Source of the DNA: an uncultured Cohaesibacter sp.
GTDB taxonomy: Bacteria; Pseudomonadota; Alphaproteobacteria; Rhizobiales; Cohaesibacteraceae
Length of the DNA stretch: 64,000 nt
Assembly: GCF_963666525.1 (NCBI RefSeq)
Contig: NZ_OY762905.1
Location: 1,904,001 to 1,968,000, forward strand
Reading direction: 5' to 3'
The position numbers were made by a program, and so were the translations under genes. This document shows, in pieces, positions 27,617 to 38,100 of this stretch (its first letter is position 1; each line of letters opens with the position of its first letter). The notes beneath the pieces were generated by a model. The model was not told the origin of the DNA. It did not search any database and worked only from the letters and a program-made list of their open reading frames with translations.

Positions 27617-29253
27617 GTCTCCTCACGCTGGACAATGTCAGCCTCACCATTGGTGACAAGCCGATCCTGAAGAACATCTCCTTCTCGCTCGAACGCGGCC
27701 AATGCCTCGGGCTGGTCGGCGAATCCGGCTCTGGCAAGAGCCTGACGGCGCTGTCCATCATGCAGCTGCTGCCGCGCCAGAGCCACCTTGCCGGCTCGAT
27801 CCACCTGGCCGGAGAAAATCTGGTCGATCTGCCCGAGCGGCAGCTTTGCAAGCGGCGAGGCAACCTGATGGGCATGGTCTTTCAGGAGCCTATGACTGCC
27901 CTCAATCCGCTAAAACCCATCGGGGCACAGGTGGAGGAATGCATCCTCCTGCACAGTGCCGTCACCCGCCACGAGGCCGAAGGACTGGCGCGACGCCAGT
28001 TGCAGCGCGTGGGCCTCGACCCCGACCAGATCTCGCCGGGCCGTTTCCCTCATCAGCTTTCGGGCGGTCAGCGCCAGCGGGTGGTCATCGCCATGGCCAT
28101 TGCCATGAAGCCGGACCTCATCATCGCCGACGAGCCAACCACAGCGCTCGATGTGACTTCACAGGCCGAGATCCTGCGCCTGCTCAAGGACCTGATGAGC
28201 GAGGACCAGTCGGCACTGATGCTGATTTCCCACGATCTTGCGGTGGTGGCCGACATGGCCAATTCGATTGCCATCATGAAAAAGGGTCGCATCGTCGAGC
28301 AGGGTCCTCTGCCGCAGCTGTTCGACAGCCTCGCCCATCCCTACAGCATCCGGCTGTTCGAATCCTCGACCCACAAGCCCAAACGCCAAAAGCCGCCGCT
28401 GTTCGGCGACGATCCGTCACTGGCCGCTGTCGCCCCGATCCTCAGTGCGCAAAGCGTGGTGCGAACCTATCCCCTGCCGCGCCAGTTCCCCTATCTGGAA
28501 AGACGAGCGACCCGCGCCGTCGATGGTGTAGACCTGACGATCCACAAGGGTCAGAGCATCGGTCTGGTTGGCGAATCCGGTTGTGGCAAGTCGACCCTTG
28601 CCCGTACCCTGCTTGGGCTCGATGCCCCACAAGAAGGCTCTGTCCAGATCGGCAGACATGATCCCTATTCGGCCAACAAGTCCGACCTGCGCAAGGTGCG
28701 CCGGGATATCCAGATCGTCTTTCAGGACCCCAACGGCTCCTTCAATCCGCGCCACAAGATCGGTCGCTCGGTCGCCGAGCCGCTATATCTGTGCCGAAAG
28801 GACATCAGCCGTGAAGAACGCGACGAACGCATCGCAACCAGCCTTGAACAGGTAGGCCTGACGCCGGACGACGCCGAAAAATTTCCGCACGAGTTCTCAG
28901 GCGGCGAGCGACAGCGCATTGCCATCGCCCGGGCGCTGATCACCAAGCCTAAGATCATCATCGCCGATGAACCGGTCTCAGCGCTCGATGTCTCCATTCG
29001 CGCCCAGATCCTCGATCTCTTCACCGACCTGCGCGACCGGCTTGACCTGTCCTATCTCTTCATCAGCCACGACCTCTCCGTCGTCCGCTCCGTGACCGAC
29101 GAGATCATGGTCATGTATCGCGGCCGGATCATTGAGCGAGGCCGCACCGAGGCCATCTTCCAGAACCCGCGCGAGCCCTACACCCGCGCCCTCATCGGCG
29201 CAGCTCCCGACCTCCACAAGACCATCGCACGCCGCCGCAAGGAAGCCGAATAG
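27613..29253 (+). CDS. Fused dual ATPase of peptide-type ABC importer (DppD-DppF fusion)
   Basis: A 546-residue protein with two complete ABC ATPase halves, equivalent to DppD and DppF or to GsiA/YejF. Walker A motifs are GESGSGKS (36-43) and GESGCGKST (320-328); each half has its LSGGQ or FSGGE signature, DEP Walker B and switch His. A short oligopeptide-type C-terminal region (about 260-290 and 520-546) follows each. The ATG at 27613 overlaps the permease stop (ATGA). It powers the importer encoded from 24179. Confidence 0.92.
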   Translation: MSLLTLDNVSLTIGDKPILKNISFSLERGQCLGLVGESGSGKSLTALSIMQLLPRQSHLAGSIHLAGENLVDLPERQLCKRRGNLMGMVFQEPMTALNPLKPIGAQVEECILLHSAVTRHEAEGLARRQLQRVGLDPDQISPGRFPHQLSGGQRQRVVIAMAIAMKPDLIIADEPTTALDVTSQAEILRLLKDLMSEDQSALMLISHDLAVVADMANSIAIMKKGRIVEQGPLPQLFDSLAHPYSIRLFESSTHKPKRQKPPLFGDDPSLAAVAPILSAQSVVRTYPLPRQFPYLERRATRAVDGVDLTIHKGQSIGLVGESGCGKSTLARTLLGLDAPQEGSVQIGRHDPYSANKSDLRKVRRDIQIVFQDPNGSFNPRHKIGRSVAEPLYLCRKDISREERDERIATSLEQVGLTPDDAEKFPHEFSGGERQRIAIARALITKPKIIIADEPVSALDVSIRAQILDLFTDLRDRLDLSYLFISHDLSVVRSVTDEIMVMYRGRIIERGRTEAIFQNPREPYTRALIGAAPDLHKTIARRRKEAE

Positions 29254-29365
29254 CCTGATCTCGCACCATTGCGAACGATGCATGAATTCGAGCGACAGGA
29301 GAAAGGCTGGTCACAGCGAAAGGTCGACTGTGAGCCCGCCCCCTTGCGACACGGCATTGAAACTT

Positions 29366-29393
29366 TTGATAAAGTCGTTAGTTTATATATGCT
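29366..29393 (+). promoter_or_regulatory. Possible sigma70-type promoter of the TPR-sulfotransferase gene
   Basis: TTGATA, 16 bases, TATGCT in an AT-rich stretch that contrasts with the flanking GC-rich genes, 25 bp before the start codon. The short leader is plausible. It is weak evidence from eye inspection only. Confidence 0.35.
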
Positions 29394-29417
29394 TGACTAA
29401 AAATTCAGGATGTCTTG

Positions 29418-31316
29418 ATGCACCAGACGATCGAAACCCTATTCAAAGCGGCAACCGAGGCTCAGGCTAGAGAAAGATACAAGGACGCTTTCCGGCTCTA
29501 TCGCAAACTTTTCGAGATTTGTGCAGACCACCCCGAAGCAAACTACCATATGGGCGACTTGTCCGTCGCAGTCTGCAAACCGGAACAGTCCCTTGTATTC
29601 TATGAAGCCGCTTTGCGGCAGAGGCCAGAAACGCTGCTGTTCTGGATCAGCTACATCGGTGCTCTCTCTCAATTGGGAATGATCAACAAGGCCAAGGGGA
29701 TGCTGATCGAGGCGGAAAGACTCGGCCTTGATGACCCGTCCCTGTTCACACTCAAGAAATTGCTCGTCGAAACAACGCGCGCCATGAACAACAAATCCAG
29801 CATTCTGGATGAAACCAGTCTTTCAAACGCTCTGGCAAGCGCAGACAAAATGGCAAAGGGCGGACAGATCAGGCAGGCGCTGAAAATTTACTGCGATATT
29901 CTGGAAAAGCATCCCGGCAACAACAGGGCTCGCGCCAACTACCAAAAGCTGGCACCAGCCGAGTTGAACCGGATGTCCATGATTCCGCGCGAACCGCCGG
30001 AACGCATCGTGAAAACCATTCAGACCCTGCTGCAAGAAGGGCAATTTCACGGCCTTCTCAAACACGCCGCCCGGCTGGTCCATGATTACCCTGCATCCGT
30101 TGCGCTGAACACGGCGGAAGGGTCTGCCAGAAGAGCATTGCTTCAGCACGAGCAGGCGATCAGTTGCTTCCGGAAGGTGCTGGACGTCAAGCCGAAGTCG
30201 GCGAGCACCCATTTCAACATTGGTGTTTGCCATATGGAGATGCAAAATCCAGAGGCGGCAGAAGAAAGCTTCAAGACCGCTTTGCACCTGGATGAGACAT
30301 TGACCGAAACCTATCGACATTGGGTCATGATGAGGAAGATTGCGCCTAACGACGAGATCCTGTCGAGCATGAAACGACTCTACAAGAACGAGGCCCTCAG
30401 CATCGATCAGCGCTGCAGTCTTTGCTTCGCACTGGCAAAGGCTCATGAAGATCTCAAGGATCATGACCGTTCCTTCCGCTATCTGTCGGAGGGGAACGCG
30501 CTTCGCAAACGCTCCTTGAACTACGATCTGTCTCAGGATCAGGAGCTGTTTGAAGCCATTTATGACTGGGACAACAAATGTGAAGCCGCTTCGCTGCAAC
30601 CAGTCGGCAAAAACCCGGATTTCACCCCGGTCTTCATTCTCGGCATGCCACGCTCGGGCACCTCGCTCGTCGAGCAGATCCTCTCCTGTCACAGCAAGGT
30701 GGGGGCTGCCGGAGAGTTCCCCTACATCAGCAACTTCTCCAATGCCATCCTTCAAAGCAAAGTCTGTCCTTCAGAAGCGGACATGAACGCGTTCAGAGAA
30801 AAATACATCGCCGGGGTCAAGAGAATAGCCGGAGGCAATGCATTCATCACCGACAAGTTCCCACTTAATTTCAAATACTTGAATATAATTTTCACGCTGT
30901 TCCCCACGGCAAGGATCGTGAATGTCAACAGAGACCCGAAAGCGATCTGCTGGTCGAATTTCAAGCAATATTTCTCAGGCAGCGGACTTGGCTATACATA
31001 CGACATCTCCGACACCGTCGCCTACTACACGATGTACAGAAAGCTGATGGGATACTGGTACGAAAAGTTCGGCAATCGCGTCTACAATCTGGATTATGAG
31101 TTGCTGGTCTCCAATCAGGAAGATGAATCCAGAAAGCTGGCTCACTACGTCGGGCTGGAATGGGAAGATGCCATGCTCGCGCCGCAAGAGAACAAGCGGA
31201 TTGTGCAAACCGCCTCGCTGCACCAGGTACGACAGGCCGTCTACAAGGGAAGCTCCAACCAGTGGAAGGCCTATGAGCGCCATCTGCAGGACCATTTTTC
31301 CAGCCTCGCGGAATAG
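29418..31316 (+). CDS. TPR-repeat sulfotransferase
   Basis: A 632-residue two-part protein. Residues 1 to about 380 are tetratricopeptide-like repeats (for example around 215-290, ASTHFNIGVCHMEMQNPEAAEES). Residues about 400-630 form a sulfotransferase domain with the PAPS 5'-phosphosulfate loop GMPRSGTS (409-416) and a following 3'-phosphate region (VNVNRDPKAICWS). It probably sulfates a protein, peptide or surface glycan; the target is unknown. The ATG at 29418 has AGGA seven bases upstream, better than a TTG one codon earlier. Codon use looks more A/T-rich than in neighbours, suggesting acquisition. It stands alone. Confidence 0.87.
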   Translation: MHQTIETLFKAATEAQARERYKDAFRLYRKLFEICADHPEANYHMGDLSVAVCKPEQSLVFYEAALRQRPETLLFWISYIGALSQLGMINKAKGMLIEAERLGLDDPSLFTLKKLLVETTRAMNNKSSILDETSLSNALASADKMAKGGQIRQALKIYCDILEKHPGNNRARANYQKLAPAELNRMSMIPREPPERIVKTIQTLLQEGQFHGLLKHAARLVHDYPASVALNTAEGSARRALLQHEQAISCFRKVLDVKPKSASTHFNIGVCHMEMQNPEAAEESFKTALHLDETLTETYRHWVMMRKIAPNDEILSSMKRLYKNEALSIDQRCSLCFALAKAHEDLKDHDRSFRYLSEGNALRKRSLNYDLSQDQELFEAIYDWDNKCEAASLQPVGKNPDFTPVFILGMPRSGTSLVEQILSCHSKVGAAGEFPYISNFSNAILQSKVCPSEADMNAFREKYIAGVKRIAGGNAFITDKFPLNFKYLNIIFTLFPTARIVNVNRDPKAICWSNFKQYFSGSGLGYTYDISDTVAYYTMYRKLMGYWYEKFGNRVYNLDYELLVSNQEDESRKLAHYVGLEWEDAMLAPQENKRIVQTASLHQVRQAVYKGSSNQWKAYERHLQDHFSSLAE

Positions 31317-31350
31317 TGAAGCCCTGCACCGGTCGCGGCTGTCCGGCAGA

Positions 31351-32301
31351 TCAGCCAAGCGGCAGCAGGGAATGGACCACCATGACGGCAATGGGGATCG
31401 TGAAGAAGGAAAGCATCGTTGCCACAAACACTGCGGCAGCGGCCCGCTGCCCCAACTGGTAGGCTTCGGCGAAAATCGGATAGACGCTCATCATCGGCAC
31501 ACTGGCAAACAGAACCGCACCAATCGCGAATTCCCTCTCGATGCCCGGGAAAAGCACCATGACCGACAGAAGGGCCATCAAGGGGTGGACAACAAGCTTG
31601 AAGATGAAGACCAGAGCAATATCTCCCCGCATGCCCTTGAGGCGCAGGCCGAGCAGTGAGCCGCCGATCACAAACAGGGCCGTCGGGCTCGAAACACCAG
31701 CCAGCAGGGACAGGGCCTTGTTGATCGGTGCGGGCAATGTCATGCCGGACAGGGAAATGGCCAGACCGATGACGATGCCGATAATGATCGGGTTCTTTGT
31801 CAGCTTGTAGAGGATCTGGCGAATGAGAACCGACACCTGCTGACCCTTGCCGCTGCCTGCGTCGGCCAAAATCAGCGCCATCGGAATGATGATGATATTT
31901 TCGACCAGAAAATTCAGCGCCATGCAAATGGCCCCGATCGGACCGATGATGGCGGAGACAACCGGATAGCCGATATAGGCGCTGTTGGACACGCTGGTGC
32001 CCATCCCGTAAATGGCGCTCGTGGAGATGTCCTTTTTCAACAGATAGACCCCGCACAGTGTCGTCAGCCCAAAGGTCGCAACCGCACCGACCCCGTAGGC
32101 CATGAGATAGGTCCAGTTGAGGATTTGCCCGATGGGATGGCTCTGGAATGCCACGATGATGAGCGCGGGCATTGTGATGTTGAGCACAAAGCGTCCGATA
32201 CTCGCAATGTCAGTGGCGCCGACAATTTTGAAATAGGCGGCAACATACCCCACACCGATGAGCAGGAATATGGGCAGGGTGACGGTGAGAATATTGATCA
32301 T
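31351..32301 (-). CDS. AEC-family transporter (auxin efflux carrier type)
   Basis: A 316-residue membrane protein with ten helices in two five-helix halves, typical of the AEC/BASS-like fold. Family members export or exchange malonate, malate or other small organic acids; the substrate here is unknown. It starts MINILTVTLPIFLLIGVGYVAAYF. It is convergent with the sulfotransferase gene. Confidence 0.87.
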   Translation of the reverse strand: MINILTVTLPIFLLIGVGYVAAYFKIVGATDIASIGRFVLNITMPALIIVAFQSHPIGQILNWTYLMAYGVGAVATFGLTTLCGVYLLKKDISTSAIYGMGTSVSNSAYIGYPVVSAIIGPIGAICMALNFLVENIIIIPMALILADAGSGKGQQVSVLIRQILYKLTKNPIIIGIVIGLAISLSGMTLPAPINKALSLLAGVSSPTALFVIGGSLLGLRLKGMRGDIALVFIFKLVVHPLMALLSVMVLFPGIEREFAIGAVLFASVPMMSVYPIFAEAYQLGQRAAAAVFVATMLSFFTIPIAVMVVHSLLPLG

Positions 32302-32510
32302 GGGGCGTTATACAGCGGGCTATTGAAAGGGCGCAGATAAGAACTGGAATAGAGAAGGATATGGGCAGACGAGGCTTTCGGGCGGCTTACCCGGAGACAG
32401 GTCGCAGGATCAAGCCGACTTCAGGGAGGACTTGTCGGCGCTTTCTGCCGCCATGTCAACAGGATTGAGAGGTCGGAACAACAGCCGGGCCGCTCAGCAA
32501 GGGGCTGGCT

Positions 32511-33062
32511 CTAGACAGCCATCGCCTCAGAGGTATCAATGATGCGAGCGAAGTCTGCCTCCAGATGCGCCATGGTGACATCGAAGATCACTTGCGCCGA
32601 CAGCCCGGCGTCGGGTAAATCGAAGCCGACCACGGCATCGCGCACAACCGTCATGGCAAAGCCAAGATCCGCACCGGCCCTCACTGTGCTGTTGACACAA
32701 AAACCGGCCACCGCGCCCGTCACCACCAGCTCACCAATGCCCTCCTTGCGCAAATGCGCCTCAAGATCGGTCGACGCAAAGGCGGACGAGGTGTGTTTGA
32801 TGAAAACCGCTTCCCCATCAAGCGCTTCGGCGCAGACCATGGGCGGATAACCAGCCGCATCGGCATGCATGGAAGACCGCGGATCGTCGTCACGATGGCG
32901 CACATGGACAACCCGCAGGCCCTTTTGCCGGAAGGCGGACGCGAGGGCTGCAATCCGATCTGGCGCTTCACCATTGACGCAATTTCGCCCCGCCTCGAGG
33001 CGGCGCTGCATTTCCCGTTGCATGTCGATAATGATCAAGGCTTTCAAGCTGGAACTCCTCAT
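32511..33062 (-). CDS. Isochorismatase-like cysteine hydrolase
   Basis: A 183-residue hydrolase of the isochorismatase-like superfamily. The catalytic triad is visible as Asp13 (IIIDMQ), Lys89 (VFIKHTSSAF) and Cys122 (GAVAGFCVNSTV). Known relatives cleave nicotinamide, carbamoylsarcosine or biuret-like amides; this one cannot be assigned. The ATG at 33062 is used although its ribosome site is weak; the longer frame to 33125 overlaps the pgi terminator. It is downstream of pgi on the same strand but separated by that terminator. Confidence 0.82.
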   Translation of the reverse strand: MRSSSLKALIIIDMQREMQRRLEAGRNCVNGEAPDRIAALASAFRQKGLRVVHVRHRDDDPRSSMHADAAGYPPMVCAEALDGEAVFIKHTSSAFASTDLEAHLRKEGIGELVVTGAVAGFCVNSTVRAGADLGFAMTVVRDAVVGFDLPDAGLSAQVIFDVTMAHLEADFARIIDTSEAMAV

Positions 33063-33120
33063 GACTTTGCCAGTTGGCAGGGCGCACTGGTGGACCGCAC
33101 CTGTCAAAGGCAGCCACCAA

Positions 33121-33152
33121 AGCAAAAGCCCGCCGGAGCAAACCGGCGGGCT
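33121..33152 (-). terminator. Terminator after pgi
   Basis: A perfect 10-bp stem AGCCCGCCGG/CCGGCGGGCT with a six-base loop, followed on the minus strand by TTTTGCTTT. It lies about 35 bp past the pgi stop. Confidence 0.82.
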
Positions 33153-33185
33153 GGATTCTTGCCATCCGAAGCCGAAGGATACGGC

Positions 33186-34811
33186 CTATTTGGCGCGATA
33201 GGCCTTGAGGCGGTCGAGAATGGCCGGATCACCTTCCCCGCGCTCGGCCGACTTAACGGCCGGGGCCAGCTTGTTGGCCAGTTCCTTGCCAAGCTCGACG
33301 CCCCACTGGTCATAGCTGTTGACACCCCAGACAACGCCCTGCACGAACACCTTGTGTTCGTAAAGCGCAATCAGACGACCAAGCATCTTCGGCGTCAACG
33401 CGTCATAGAACAGCAGCGAGGTCGGACGGTTGCCCGGGAACACCTTGTGCGGCACCAGTTCAGCCACTTCCTCGGCAGACTTGCCGGAGGCCTCGAGCTG
33501 GGCCTTGGCTTCCTCGGCAGTACGGCCAAAGGCCAGCGCCTCGACCTGCGCCAGACAGTTCGAAAGCAAGAGTTCATGCTGGCCCTGATCGGCATCGGTC
33601 GGATTGGCCGCAACGAGGAATTCGCACGGGATGATGTCATGACCCTGATGCAGTTCCTGATAGAAGGCATGCTGGCCATTGGTTCCCGACTGCCCCCAGA
33701 TCACCGGACCGGAGGCTCGCAGGATATCGGAACCATTGCGCCGAACCCGCTTGCCGTTGGATTCCATGTCCAGCTGCTGCAGGAAGGCAGAGAAATACTC
33801 TAGTCGCTGATCATAAGGCAGCACGGCCAGAGACGCACAGGCCCAGATATTGCGATACCACAGGCCGAGGGCAGCCATCAGCATCGGCAGGTTCTCGCGG
33901 AACGGTGCCGTCTCGAAATGGTGGTCCATGGAACGGGCCCCGGCCAGGAACTCTTCAAAGCCTTCCGGTCCGATGGCGATCATCACTGGCAGACCGATGG
34001 CAGACCAGACCGAATAGCGTCCGCCGACCCAGTCCCAGAATTCAAACATCCGCTCGGTGCTGATGCCGAAGCCTTCCACACCATCCTTGTTGGTGGACAG
34101 GGCGGCAAAATGGTCGCCGACTGCATCTTCGCCCAAAGCCGCAACGAGCCATGCCTTGGCGGCACGGGCGTTGGTCATGGTTTCCTGCGTGGTGAAGGTC
34201 TTGGAAGCAACGAGGAACAGGGTACGGGCCGGATCAAGCGCCTTGAGCGTGTCACCCATGTGGGCGCCGTCGACGTTGGAGACGAAATGCACACGCGGAC
34301 CGTCATGGAAAGCGGCAAGACCGGCGGTGACCATGTGCGGCCCGAGATCGGAACCGCCAATGCCGATATTGACCACGTCGGTGAAGGGCTTGCCATCCTT
34401 GGCAGCAATCGAGCCGTCACGCACATCCTTGGCAAAAGCGTAAAGCCGCGCCTTGACCGCATTGACATCAGCGGCAATGGCCTGACCATTGACCACCAGA
34501 TCCTCATCAACGCTACCACGCAGGGCGATATGCAGCACCGAACGCTTTTCAGTATTGTTGATGGCGACGCCGGTCTTCATTTCCCTGTAGCGCTCGGCGA
34601 CACCCGCCTGCAGCAACAGATTTTCCAGCAGCATCAGGGTCTTTTCCTGGATGCGGTTGCGCGAGTAGTCCAGCGTCAGACAGCCGTCCATTTCAGCGGA
34701 ATAGTGCTCAAATCTGTCTGCATCCTCGGCGAAGGCTGCACGCAGGGTAAAGTCAGACATTTCCTGACGGTGGCGGACCAAATCGGACCAAACGACTTCC
34801 AGAGAGCTCAT
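33186..34811 (-). CDS. pgi: Glucose-6-phosphate isomerase
   Basis: A 541-residue cytoplasmic enzyme that interconverts glucose-6-phosphate and fructose-6-phosphate. It carries the family signatures in the middle (IGGSDLGPHM, about 147-156; SKTFTTQET) and the catalytic Glu/His region GTNGQHAFYQELHQG near 350-365, with a C-terminal Lys-containing segment YDQWGVELGKELA. Length is normal for the bacterial large form. The ATG at 34811 follows GGGGT. About 300 bp of AT-rich sequence separates it from the divergent AsmA gene. Confidence 0.95.
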   Translation of the reverse strand: MSSLEVVWSDLVRHRQEMSDFTLRAAFAEDADRFEHYSAEMDGCLTLDYSRNRIQEKTLMLLENLLLQAGVAERYREMKTGVAINNTEKRSVLHIALRGSVDEDLVVNGQAIAADVNAVKARLYAFAKDVRDGSIAAKDGKPFTDVVNIGIGGSDLGPHMVTAGLAAFHDGPRVHFVSNVDGAHMGDTLKALDPARTLFLVASKTFTTQETMTNARAAKAWLVAALGEDAVGDHFAALSTNKDGVEGFGISTERMFEFWDWVGGRYSVWSAIGLPVMIAIGPEGFEEFLAGARSMDHHFETAPFRENLPMLMAALGLWYRNIWACASLAVLPYDQRLEYFSAFLQQLDMESNGKRVRRNGSDILRASGPVIWGQSGTNGQHAFYQELHQGHDIIPCEFLVAANPTDADQGQHELLLSNCLAQVEALAFGRTAEEAKAQLEASGKSAEEVAELVPHKVFPGNRPTSLLFYDALTPKMLGRLIALYEHKVFVQGVVWGVNSYDQWGVELGKELANKLAPAVKSAERGEGDPAILDRLKAYRAK

Positions 34812-35109
34812 TTCATACCCCAATCCATTGCTTCGTGTAACTTGGCAAGACTTGTAATATCAATATGTGACAAGTCATTTGAGTTCCATCAACAAATGAA
34901 TTCAAGTGCATAGTTTTCCACTCACCGCCTTTGTACGATCATCAGAGGATAAAAAGTCGCCCTTTGCCGAAAGCAGGCAAAATGCTGCTGAATGTTTCAA
35001 GCCGATTGTAGAATTTTCACGTATGCAATTATGATGGTCATCGGGAGTTGATTCGGAGTGCAGGGAACCCGCCCTGTACGTCAGGGGTGCAGAAGAACAG
35101 GAGAGTTTG

Positions 35110-38100
35110 GTGAGAAATATCATTATTTCCATTGTTTCGGCGATTATCCTGATTGTCATGGCACTGTTGCTGGTCCCCGCCTTCCTGTCGACAGACTATC
35201 TCAAGGCGCAGGTGGTCGCTCTCGTCAAGGACCAGACGGGCATGACGCTGGCCATCGGCGGCGACGTTTCTCTTTCCTTCATCACCGGCATCAAGCTGAC
35301 CACAGAAAGTGTCTCGCTCAAGGACAAGCAGGACAAACCGCTATTCTCTGTGCGGCAGCTCGATTTCGGCCTCGCCCTTTCTCCGCTGATGAAAGGCAAG
35401 GCCGACATCACCGGCATCACTCTCGACAAACCGGTCATCACGATCGCAAAGGGTGCAGCCGCCGAGACCGCCACATCAGGCAACCAGTCGGCGAACCCCG
35501 CAGCCCCCGGAGGCGCGACAGCGACCCCGGCTGCGGCCAATGAGGCGCTAGACCTTTCCGCTCTCAGCCTGCGCGGCCTGACCATCAATGATGCCCAAAT
35601 CGTCACCATCGACGAAGGCGGCCACACCTCCGAGCTGGTCTCCGGTCTCAATGCCACGGTGCGCATTCCCGACTTCAACGGGCCGGCAGAGATCGAAGCC
35701 ACCCTGCCCTACAAAGACCGTTCCCTCTCCATTACGGGCAGCCTTGCCAACACCGGGAGGGCAATCAACGGACAGTCCTCCGCCCTTGACCTGTCCATTG
35801 ACGGCGACCTTTTCAAGGCCAAGGTCGTTGGCGAACTGGCTCTCAAGGGCGCGCAGCTGTTTACCGCCAACTATGCCGCCAACATCGGCAATGTCACCCA
35901 GTTCATGGACTGGATCGGTGCGGATGGCTCGATGCTTGACGTCAAGACCGCCAACATTGAAGGCTCGGTCGTGGCATTGAACAATGAAATTCGCCTGCCG
36001 AGCCTGTCCCTGACCCTCGATAAGCAGCAGGTGAAGGCGGCGGCACGGGTTTTCACCGCATCGACCAGTGGCAATCCGCTCATCCGGTTGGCCATCGACA
36101 GCTCGACACTCAATTTCGATGAACTCCTCAACAGCGCCAATGCCAAATCCAGCTCAGGAAGCAAAGACAGCGCGACCCGGACGGATCTGTCACTGCTTCA
36201 GGATTTCGATGCGACCCTCGATTTCCGCGCCGGTCGCGTGACCTATCAGGGTCAGTCGCTGCGGCAGGTCAAGCTGCTCACCCAGCTCACCAACGGCAAG
36301 CTGACGGTCGACCTGAAGTCGGCCAATCTGGCCAAGGGCAATGTTCAGGCGATCCTGAATGGCGACATCAGCAAACTGGTCTGGAACGGATCGCTCACCG
36401 CCCGCGAACTGGACGTGGGGGAAATGGCCTCACTGGCAGGCCAGAAGAGCCCGATGTCGGGCATGGTCTCGGCCAACATCAACTTTGCAGCCCAGGGACT
36501 CAGCGCCGAGGAAATTTCCAAAAAGGGCAATCTGGCAGGCACCGTGACCCTGCAGAAGGGTCAGTATTCCAACCCGGCACTGGAAGCAGCCATTCCCAAT
36601 CGGCCCACCGGCTCCATCACCAACCTGTCCAGCCAGATCAAGATCGCCAATCTCGATGATCCGGTCGACATTTCCGGCGCCTTCAACTGGAATGGCGAAA
36701 CCCTCCGCTACAGCAGCCGGATCGGACTGGGCGAGCTGATTGCCAATGCTCCCGTTCCCGCCAGCCTGTCGCTTCAGGCCAAGGACCTGTCGCTGGCGCT
36801 TGCCGGCCGTCTCAATCCGGCCAAGCTGAGCCTTTCAGGCAGCAAGCTGACCATCAAGACCGGTTCCAGCAAGAGGCTGCTGGCGTGGCTGGGGCAAGCC
36901 GTCACCAATGGCACTCCGGACCTGCCGGTGCTGTTGTCTGGCCAGATGGACCTTGGCGCCGATCGGACGACCCTCAAGAACCTGTCGCTGGAAATGGGCC
37001 AGACCAAGGGCACCGGCACGCTGGACTATGTCGCAGGAACCATTCCAAGCATCTCCGGCTCCTTTGCCTTTGACCGGCTCGACGCAACCCCCTTCATGGG
37101 CAATGGCCAGGAACAGGGCCGCGGTGCCAATGGTCAGGCAAGCCGCCAGGCAGCCCAGACCGGATGGGACACCAGCCCAATCGACTTCTCCGGCCTCAAC
37201 ACCATCAAGGCAGACCTGACCTTCTCGGCCAAGACCCTTGTCGCTCGCGACATCGCCATGGGGCCGGTGGGGCTGACGGCCAAGGTTGCCGGAGGCCAGT
37301 TGACGACGACCCTGTCGCAGATGGCTCTCTACAGCGGCAAGGGCAACGGTCAGGTCTCGGTTGACGCCAGAACGAAACCGGCCAAACTGGCCGCTAAATT
37401 CGCCCTCTCCGGTCTCAACATGAAACCGTTCCTTTCCGATACCATCGGCATGCGCGCCCTCAGTGGCAAAGGGGGCGTCACCATCGACCTGACGGCGCAG
37501 GGTGCCAGCCAGGCACAGATCATCAAACAGCTCAACGGCACCAGCTCTATCGAGATCAAGGACGGCCAGATCAATGGCATCAACATTCCTCAGATGCTGC
37601 GCAGCCTGCAGGGCAACATCCTCGATGGCTGGGCCTCGTCCGATGCCCAGAGCACTGATTTCTCGGCCCTGACGGCCAGCTTTGTCTTCCAGAATGGCGT
37701 CGCCAGCAACAATGATCTGTCAATGTTGAGCCCGCTGTTCCGCCTGTCCGGTGCCGGATCCATCGATCTGCCCAACATGACGATCAACTACAAGACAACC
37801 CCGAAAGTCATCGCCAAGCTGAAGGGTCAGGGCGGGCCGGTCAATGCCGACGGCGTGCCGATTCCGATCATCATCAAGGGCAAACTCACCAAGCCGCGCA
37901 TCTATCCCGATATTGCCGGCATTCTGGAGAACCCGCAGGCGATCCTCAAGTCACTCGAGCAGATGGGTGGCGCCGGCAAGGATGCCTCGAAGGCCATCCA
38001 GAAGATCGAGAAGAATGTCACCAAGGAACTGCAGAAGCAGTCCGACAAGCTGGGCGTCGATCTCAACCAGCTGCTGGCCCCGCAAGGCAACAACCAGCAA

